From NCBI GenBank assembly GCA_029884275.1, contig JAOUIC010000096.1, positions 1 to 6,756 of the forward strand: a DNA stretch of 6,756 bases. The letters are read 5' to 3'. The position numbers were made by a program, and so were the translations under genes. Each line of letters starts with the position of its first letter. Positions within the stretch are counted from its first letter, which is position 1. The notes under the pieces are model-generated. The model had not been told where the DNA came from. It searched no databases and saw only the letters and a program-made list of their open reading frames with translations. Below, in pieces: positions 1-6,756 of the stretch. Source of the stretch: Gemmatimonadota bacterium. Its GTDB lineage: Bacteria > Gemmatimonadota > Gemmatimonadetes > Gemmatimonadales > GWC2-71-9.

Positions 1-136
1 GGTTGTTGCGCCCGCCGCTCTTCCGGAGCGGCTCGAGCAGCGACTTCTCGGGTGTGGTCCGGGTGATCTCGGAGAAATCCGAGACCGACCGGAATCGCGT
101 GCCGGGGGTGACCGGCTTGAACTGTCGGATGCCCAT
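1..136 (-). CDS. rplB: 50S ribosomal protein L2, N-terminal part (runs off the left edge)
   Basis: L2 is a primary 23S rRNA-binding protein of the large subunit, needed for subunit joining and peptidyl transferase activity. Only the first 45 codons are present. The peptide begins MGIRQFKPVTPGTRF and continues with SVSDFSEITRTTPEKSLL and then the end of the visible part, KSGGRNN. This closely follows the usual L2 N-terminus (KPTTPGRRF...SDFSEIT...KSLL...GGRNN). The ATG lies one base after the rplW stop (TGACATG), and a GAGG inside the last rplW codons can serve as ribosome binding site, so translation is probably coupled to rplW. The RNA-binding OB-fold core and the C-terminal domain lie outside the window. 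Identification is secure; whether the rest of the gene is intact cannot be seen. Confidence 0.96.
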   Translation of the reverse strand, partial: MGIRQFKPVTPGTRFRSVSDFSEITRTTPEKSLLEPLRKSGGRNN

Positions 137-137
137 G

Positions 138-425
138 TCAGCCCTCGAACACGGGGAGTGTCTCCCCGTCCTTCAGGATCACGATCGCCTTCTTCCACCG
201 TCCGGTGAGCCCGCGGGTGCGGCCCCGCACCACCGTGTCGCGCCGGACCTGCATGGTGCGCACGCGCACCGCGGTCACTCCGAAGAGCTGCCGCAGTGCC
301 TCGCGGATCTGGTGCTTGTTGGCCCCGGGGTGGACCTCGAAGGCGTATTCCTTCCGCAGCTGGTACGCGGCCGAGGACTTCTCGGTCACCACCGGCCGCA
401 CGATCGTCTCATGCAACGAGGCCAT
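138..425 (-). CDS. rplW: 50S ribosomal protein L23
   Basis: L23 binds 23S rRNA domain III and sits at the nascent-chain tunnel exit, where it docks trigger factor and the signal recognition particle. The protein is 95 residues, close to the 100 of E. coli. Family hallmarks are visible: RPVVTEKS near residues 10-17, KHQIREALRQLFGVTAVRVR around 37-56, and the WKKAIVILKDGE strand near the C-terminus. Glu15 in VTEKS aligns with E. coli Glu18, the residue known to contact trigger factor, so the docking site looks kept. The ATG follows the rplD stop with no gap (TAGATG), and an AAGGGGGG run in the last rplD codons is a strong ribosome binding site about eight bases upstream. This points to translational coupling with rplD. 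Confidence 0.97.
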   Translation of the reverse strand: MASLHETIVRPVVTEKSSAAYQLRKEYAFEVHPGANKHQIREALRQLFGVTAVRVRTMQVRRDTVVRGRTRGLTGRWKKAIVILKDGETLPVFEG

Positions 426-1277
426 CTACTTGCCCCCCTTCTTCTTGCCGGCGGGCTTCTTCGCCGCGGACTTCCTGGCAGCGGGCTTGGGCTTGGCCTT
501 GGGCGCCGCCTTGGCGGCCTTCGGCTTGGCCGCGGCCTTCTTCGCCACGGGCTTCTTCTCGGCCTTGGGCTTCTCGGCCTTCGCTGCCCGGGCGGGGCGC
601 TCGGCCGGCGCCTTCGCGCCGTCGCGCGGCGCGGGGACGAACCGCCGGACAAAGGGCACCGGGCTCTCGCCGGCCAGAGCCGGCTCTTCCACGATCACCA
701 CCTCGGCCCACAGCACGTCATACGCGGCGGCATCGGCGTAGGGCAGTGCCTCGACCTTCGGGAGGTTGCGCGCGCTGAGGACCAGCGCCTCGCTCACGCC
801 GTGCGTCAGCAGCAGCACTTTCCGTTCGGCCACGCCCAGCTTCTCCAGCAGGGCCACCAGTTCCCTGGTCTTCGGGCTCTGCTGCTCGAACCGCTCCACC
901 ACGTAGAGGCTGCCCTCGGCCGCGCGGGCGTTCAGCGCGCTGCGCCGGGCCAGCTGCTTCACCTTCCGCGGCATGGTGATGCGGTAGTCGCGGGGCTGCG
1001 GGCCGAACACCTTGCCACCGCCGGGCCACAGCGGTGAACGGATCGAGCCCTGGCGGGCGCGGCCGGTCCCCTTCTGCTTCCACGGCTTCTGGTTGCCGCC
1101 GGAGACGAAGCTCCGGGTCTTGGTCTTGGCCGTGCCCTGGCGCTGGTTGGCCAGATAGGCCGTGACGGCTTCATGCAGCACGGGCCGGTTCACGGTGCCG
1201 TCGAAGAACGCCTCCGGCAGCGGGAACGCGCCGCTCTTGCGCGCTCCGGCAGGGGAGAAATGCGGCGCCTCAATCAT
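426..1277 (-). CDS. rplD: 50S ribosomal protein L4 with a long Lys/Ala/Pro-rich C-terminal tail
   Basis: L4 binds 23S rRNA domain I; its extended loop lines the exit tunnel, and in E. coli it also represses the S10 operon. I choose the ATG at 1277 (MIEAPHFSPAG, 283 residues) because GGAGGAG lies five bases upstream; an in-frame ATG at 1290-1292 has no such site in front and would place that motif inside the gene. The globular core spans about residues 15-200 and includes the conserved tunnel loop (GGNQKPWKQKGTGRARQGS, about 60-78, then a GGGKVFGP stretch). E. coli L4 is 201 residues, so about 80 residues are extra. From residue 221 on, about 58 of 63 residues are K, A, P, R or E, including 21 Lys and 22 Ala. 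The start overlaps the rplC end by eight bases, and the stop directly abuts rplW. The core identity is certain; the tail's role is unknown. Confidence 0.96.
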   Translation of the reverse strand: MIEAPHFSPAGARKSGAFPLPEAFFDGTVNRPVLHEAVTAYLANQRQGTAKTKTRSFVSGGNQKPWKQKGTGRARQGSIRSPLWPGGGKVFGPQPRDYRITMPRKVKQLARRSALNARAAEGSLYVVERFEQQSPKTRELVALLEKLGVAERKVLLLTHGVSEALVLSARNLPKVEALPYADAAAYDVLWAEVVIVEEPALAGESPVPFVRRFVPAPRDGAKAPAERPARAAKAEKPKAEKKPVAKKAAAKPKAAKAAPKAKPKPAARKSAAKKPAGKKKGGK

Positions 1278-1893
1278 GGCGGCTCCTCCCATGCTGCTTG
1301 TTGACCACCAGAATGCCGTGCCTCGCGCCGGGGACCGCGCCCCGCACGAACAGCAGGTTGCGCTCCGCGTCCACCCTGACCACCCGAAGGCCCAGCTCGG
1401 TGTGGCGCTCCGCCCCCATGTGGCCCGGCATCCGCTTGCCCTTGATGACCCGGGACGGGTCGGTCCCGGCGCCGACGGAGCCCGGCTTCCGGTGACGGGT
1501 GTTGCCGTGCGACGCGGGCCCGCCGCCGATCCCGTAGCGGTGGACGACCCCCTGGAATCCCCGGCCCTTGGTCGTGCCGGTCACCTTGACCAGCTCGCCG
1601 GCCGCGAAGATGCCCACCGTGATCGTGTCACCCGCCTTGTAGCTGGCCTCCCCGGTCCCGAAGTCCCGCAGGATGTGGGGGGCCGCCTCGAGCGTCGCCG
1701 CCTTGGCGTGCCCCAGCTCCGCCTTGCTGGAGCGCTGCGGGGCCTTGGTCCCGTAGCCCAGCTGGACCGCGCCGTCCTTGACCTGTACCACGCGGCACGG
1801 CCCCGCCTCGATCACCGTCACCGGGATCGAGGTTCCGTCCTCCGCGAATACGCGCGCCATCCCGAGCTTCCGCCCGATCAATCCGTTCGCCAT
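1270..1893 (-). CDS. rplC: 50S ribosomal protein L3
   Basis: L3 is an early-assembly 23S rRNA-binding protein whose central extension reaches toward the peptidyl transferase centre. The 207-residue product matches the usual length (209 in E. coli). Visible hallmarks are the N-terminal GLIGRKLGMARVF (residues 4-16), TGTTKGRGFQGVVHR (105-119), GGGPASHGNTRHRKPGSVG (123-141), KGKRMPGHMG (151-160) and VRVDAERNLLFVRGAVPG (172-189). The segment equivalent to E. coli GQNQTPG reads GAGTDPS, so the glutamine that PrmB methylates in E. coli is absent; many bacteria also lack it. The ATG lies two bases after the rpsJ stop, with AAGG in the rpsJ end as a modest ribosome binding site. The C-terminus, NKQHGRSRHD, is hydrophilic and basic, and its last codons overlap the start of rplD. 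Confidence 0.97.
   Translation of the reverse strand: MANGLIGRKLGMARVFAEDGTSIPVTVIEAGPCRVVQVKDGAVQLGYGTKAPQRSSKAELGHAKAATLEAAPHILRDFGTGEASYKAGDTITVGIFAAGELVKVTGTTKGRGFQGVVHRYGIGGGPASHGNTRHRKPGSVGAGTDPSRVIKGKRMPGHMGAERHTELGLRVVRVDAERNLLFVRGAVPGARHGILVVNKQHGRSRHD
1283..1289 (-). promoter_or_regulatory. Ribosome binding site that fixes the rplD start
   Basis: The minus strand reads GGAGGAG here, five bases before the ATG at 1277. This is a near-ideal anti-Shine-Dalgarno match and lies inside the last rplC codons. It favours the ATG at 1277 over the in-frame ATG at 1292, whose upstream bases show no purine-rich site. Confidence 0.8.
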
Positions 1894-1895
1894 GG

Positions 1896-2204
1896 CTATT
1901 CGACCTTGATCTCCACGTCCACGCCCGCCGGGAGGTCGAGCTTGGTCAGCGCGTCCATCGTCTGCGGCCGGGAATCATTGATATCGAGGAGCCGCTTGTG
2001 GGTGCGGAGCTCGAACTGCTCCCGGCTCTTCTTGTCGATGTGCGGGCTGCGGAGCACCGTCCACCGCTCGATCTTGACTGGAAGCGGAATCGGTCCCGAC
2101 ACCTGCGCCCCGGTCTTTTCCGCCGTCCGGACGATGTCAGCCGCGGCCTGGTCCAGCACGCCGTGGTCGAACGCCTTCAGACGGATTCTGATTCTCTGCG
2201 CCAT
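1896..2204 (-). CDS. rpsJ: 30S ribosomal protein S10 / transcription factor NusE
   Basis: S10 is a small-subunit head protein and, as NusE, joins NusB and NusG in transcription antitermination and in coupling RNA polymerase to the ribosome. The 102-residue product shows the whole family pattern: RIRIRLKAFDHGVLDQA at the start, TGAQVSGPIPLPVKIERWTVLRSPH (about 31-55, including the extended loop), KKSREQFELRTHKRLLDI (58-75) and the LDLPAGVDVEIKVE end. GAGGAG at 2210-2215, five bases before the ATG, is a strong ribosome binding site. Only 21 bases separate it from the tuf stop. In E. coli rpsJ is the first gene of the S10 operon and has a regulatory leader of its own; here there is no space for one, so rpsJ must be read through from tuf. 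Confidence 0.98.
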   Translation of the reverse strand: MAQRIRIRLKAFDHGVLDQAAADIVRTAEKTGAQVSGPIPLPVKIERWTVLRSPHIDKKSREQFELRTHKRLLDINDSRPQTMDALTKLDLPAGVDVEIKVE

Positions 2205-2225
2205 GCTCGCTCCTCGGTCTCCCGA

Positions 2226-3425
<1,200 letters not shown>

Positions 3426-3440
3426 GGCGCGTCCTCGTGG

Positions 3441-5537
<2,097 letters not shown>

Positions 5538-5690
5538 CTAGGTTTCTTGTCTCTCTTCGCGTTGGCGCGCACCGCGTGCGCGCTGACCCATGCTGCGTCT
5601 ACCAGCGAAAAAACGGGGCGACCAAGCCCGGGAATCCCCGGCGGTATCGCTCCGCGAACGTCGGGGCTCGCGCCCTCGGACGTGGACCAT
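5538..5690 (-). CDS. Possible 50-residue leader ORF before fusA (weak)
   Basis: An ATG at 5690 is preceded by GAAGGA with a six-base spacer, a good ribosome binding site. The frame runs 50 codons and stops with TAG directly against the fusA ATG. The peptide begins MVHVRGREPRRSRSD, is very arginine-rich and resembles no family I recognise. The same TAGATG arrangement joins rplD to rplW in this window. Against it, about 62% of its third codon positions are G or C, clearly below the neighbouring genes, and Arg-rich frames arise by chance in GC-rich DNA. If translated, a ribosome would pass over the terminator-like hairpin at 5608-5640 and hand over to fusA. I rate it as a regulatory candidate, not an established gene. 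Confidence 0.22.
   Translation of the reverse strand: MVHVRGREPRRSRSDTAGDSRAWSPRFFAGRRSMGQRARGARQREERQET
5608..5640 (-). terminator. Candidate intrinsic terminator / attenuator in the fusA leader
   Basis: On the minus strand a GC-rich stem is followed at once by six Ts (5608-5613). Two versions of the stem can form: CGGGG (5640-5636) with CCCCG (5618-5614), or the tighter GGGC (5629-5626)–TTGGTC–GCCC (5619-5616) hairpin. An upstream alternative, CCGGG–GATT–CCCGG (5641-5628), uses the same bases and would exclude both. That layout of mutually exclusive stems before a U-run is the form of a transcription attenuator. It lies about 70 bases before fusA and downstream of the predicted promoter. 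No structure calculation was possible. Confidence 0.45.
5664..5675 (-). other. Small hairpin with a GNRA-type loop in the fusA leader
   Basis: The minus strand reads GGGC-GCGA-GCCC, a perfect four-base-pair stem closed by a GCGA tetraloop, a form known to be unusually stable in RNA. It lies between the candidate uORF start and the candidate attenuator. A short stem like this is common by chance in GC-rich DNA. Confidence 0.3.
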
Positions 5691-5696
5691 TGCAGG

Positions 5697-5736
5697 TCCT
5701 TCGCTTGCTTTGGGCTCCAGGAGCCCTTCGGAAGGA
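5697..5736 (-). other. Nested hairpin in the fusA leader covering a ribosome binding site
   Basis: An inner perfect inverted repeat, GGGCTCC-T-GGAGCCC (5712-5726), sits inside an outer pairing of TCCTTC (5736-5731) with GAAGGA (5702-5697). The outer 3' arm is exactly the ribosome binding site of the possible leader ORF at 5690, so folding could mask it. Seen by eye only; no folding energy was computed. Confidence 0.4.
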
Positions 5737-5846
5737 TCGGAGGTGGCTGGCGGAGTCCCGATGCCCCGGGGCCGGCCGGTCACGCGATCCGGATTGTACT
5801 CATCCTGCTGGGACCGGATCCATCCCGGTTCCCGGAAAGCCCGGTA

Positions 5847-5874
5847 AAGGTAATCCTTTCCCCTTCTCTGTCAA
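5847..5874 (-). promoter_or_regulatory. Predicted sigma-70-type promoter for fusA-tuf-S10
   Basis: The minus strand has a perfect TTGACA (5874-5869), a 16-base spacer, then TACCTT (5852-5847), which keeps the key T, A and final T of the -10 box. Transcription would start near 5840, giving a fusA leader of about 300 bases. It lies about 50 bases after the rpsG terminator, where a promoter is needed to drive fusA through rplB. The -10 box sits inside a small dyad, AAAGG-TAAT-CCTTT (5846-5859, plus strand). The -35 match is convincing; the -10 is only moderate. Confidence 0.6.
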
Positions 5875-5925
5875 CGGGTTCCCGCGGGACGAATGGCCCT
5901 GGCCGAGAAAGCCGGCCGGAACGGG

Positions 5926-5961
5926 AAAACAGAGAGGCGGGACCGGATCCGGCCCCGCCTC
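5926..5961 (-). terminator. Intrinsic terminator after rpsG
   Basis: A 28-base inverted repeat (5934-5961) starts 22 bases after the rpsG stop. On the minus strand the arms are GAGGCGGG and CCCGCCTC, a G·U pair comes next, and the centre is CCGGATCCGG, so nearly the whole length can pair. It is followed by TCTGTTTT. This is a textbook Rho-independent terminator for transcripts coming from rpsL-rpsG. It could be partial, letting some transcription into fusA. Confidence 0.8.
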
Positions 5962-5983
5962 GACCCTCCCCCAGCGCCGGCAG

Positions 5984-6450
5984 CTACCAGCGATAGTGCG
6001 CGAAGGCCCGGTTGGCCTCGGCCATCCGGTGGGTGTCTTCCTTCTTCTTGACGGAGTTCCCCTCGCCCTTGGAGGCCAGGATCAGCTCCGCGGCCAGGCG
6101 CTCCTGCATGGTCTTCTCGGTGCGGGCCCGGGAGAAGTCGATGACCCACCGCATGGCCAGCGCCGCGCGCCGGTCGGGGCGGACTTCGACCGGGACCTGG
6201 AGCGAGGCGCCGCCCACCCGGCGGCTCTTCACTTCGAGACTCGGCTTGACGTTGTTGACCGCCTGCTTGAACACCGTCACCCCGGGCTGGCCGGTGCGCT
6301 CCTCGATCAGGTCCATCGCCGAGTAGAACACCCGCTCGGCCACGCTCTTCTTCCCCTGGCTCATGAGGGCGTTGATGAACTTCGAGACGGTCTGACTGTC
6401 GTACCGCGGATCGGGCGGCACCGGCCGGCGGACGGCCTTGTTGCGACGGC

Positions 6451-6454
<4 letters not shown>
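5984..6454 (-). CDS. rpsG: 30S ribosomal protein S7
   Basis: S7 starts assembly of the 30S head by binding the 3' major domain of 16S rRNA and lies at the mRNA exit and E site. The 156 residues match the short form (E. coli K-12 has 179). The S7 signature covers DSQTVSKFINALMSQGKKSV (19-38) and RVFYSAMDLI (41-50). The beta-hairpin KSRRVGGASLQVPVEV is at 76-91, and the protein ends HRMAEANRAFAHYRW. The start is GTG, overlapping the rpsL stop as GTGA, with GGGAGG (6461-6466) six bases upstream. In E. coli, S7 represses translation by binding the rpsL–rpsG intercistronic RNA; with this overlap no such spacer exists, so that mechanism is unlikely here. A strong terminator follows. Confidence 0.98.

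Positions 6455-6756
<302 letters not shown>

Larger units (their letters stand above)
5538..5983 (-). other. 446-base rpsG–fusA gap: terminator, promoter and structured fusA leader
   Basis: This is the only stretch over 300 bases without an established gene. Reading on the minus strand from rpsG it holds an intrinsic terminator (5926-5961), a promoter (5847-5874), about 100 bases with no clear structure apart from a 7-base inverted repeat (5786-5792 with 5814-5820), a nested hairpin (5697-5736), a possible leader ORF (5538-5690), a GNRA-type hairpin, and a second terminator-like hairpin with six Ts (5608-5640). I see no tRNA, known riboswitch or mobile element. In E. coli the rpsG–fusA gap is short and the genes are co-transcribed, so this spacing separates fusA and the genes after it from rpsL-rpsG. 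Confidence 0.7.

Noticed and set aside
1278..1292. The earlier in-frame ATG of rplD, adding MGGAA
   Set aside because: It has no ribosome binding site upstream, and the GGAGGAG motif would fall inside the gene; the ATG at 1277 has ideal spacing.
5691..5783. An extended 81-codon version of the leader ORF starting at GTG 5783
   Set aside because: No clear ribosome binding site precedes the GTG, whereas the ATG at 5690 has a good one. The extra codons show no sign of coding.
5793..5821. A second promoter with TACAAT (5798-5793) as -10
   Set aside because: The -10 box matches well, but no acceptable -35 box is found at 16-18 bases upstream (GGATCC or TGGATC at best), so it was not called. It could matter if another sigma factor is used.
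5538..5983. A tRNA or known riboswitch in the rpsG–fusA gap
   Set aside because: No cloverleaf, T-loop consensus or recognised riboswitch core could be found by eye on either strand.

Overview
This window is a core housekeeping region: a joined str–S10 ribosomal protein gene cluster, read entirely on the minus strand. From right to left it holds rpsL (S12, 5' end outside the window), rpsG (S7), fusA (EF-G), tuf (EF-Tu), rpsJ (S10), rplC (L3), rplD (L4), rplW (L23) and the first 45 codons of rplB (L2, continuing past the left edge). All plus-strand ORFs are shadows. The source is a GC-rich bacterium (about two thirds GC by eye, with third codon positions strongly G/C). The short 156-residue S7 argues against a gammaproteobacterium with the long form. 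A Gemmatimonadota-like lineage is my guess from the overall look of EF-Tu and the gene order, but I could not test it.

Layout: rpsL and rpsG overlap by four bases (GTGA). A 446-base gap follows (5538-5983), the only sizeable non-coding stretch. It contains a strong intrinsic terminator just after rpsG, then a promoter with a perfect TTGACA -35 box, then a leader of about 300 bases before fusA. That leader contains several hairpins, a second terminator-like hairpin followed by six Ts, and a possible 50-codon leader ORF whose stop codon abuts the fusA start. From fusA to rplB the genes are packed tightly: gaps of 15 and 21 bases around tuf, then gaps of 0-2 bases or overlaps. There is no room for a separate S10-operon leader before rpsJ.

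The genes work together in translation: S12 and S7 (30S decoding centre and head), EF-G (translocation), EF-Tu (aminoacyl-tRNA delivery), S10 (30S head and antitermination factor NusE), and L3, L4, L23 and L2 (50S peptidyl transferase centre and exit tunnel).

Three items stand out. EF-Tu has a rewritten switch I (effector) loop: the near-universal RGITI is KILTI and the loop is about five residues longer than in E. coli, while EF-G next door keeps the standard RGITI. L4 carries a tail of about 80 residues, very rich in Lys, Ala and Pro and resembling histone H1. The fusA leader looks like a possible transcription attenuator coupled to translation.
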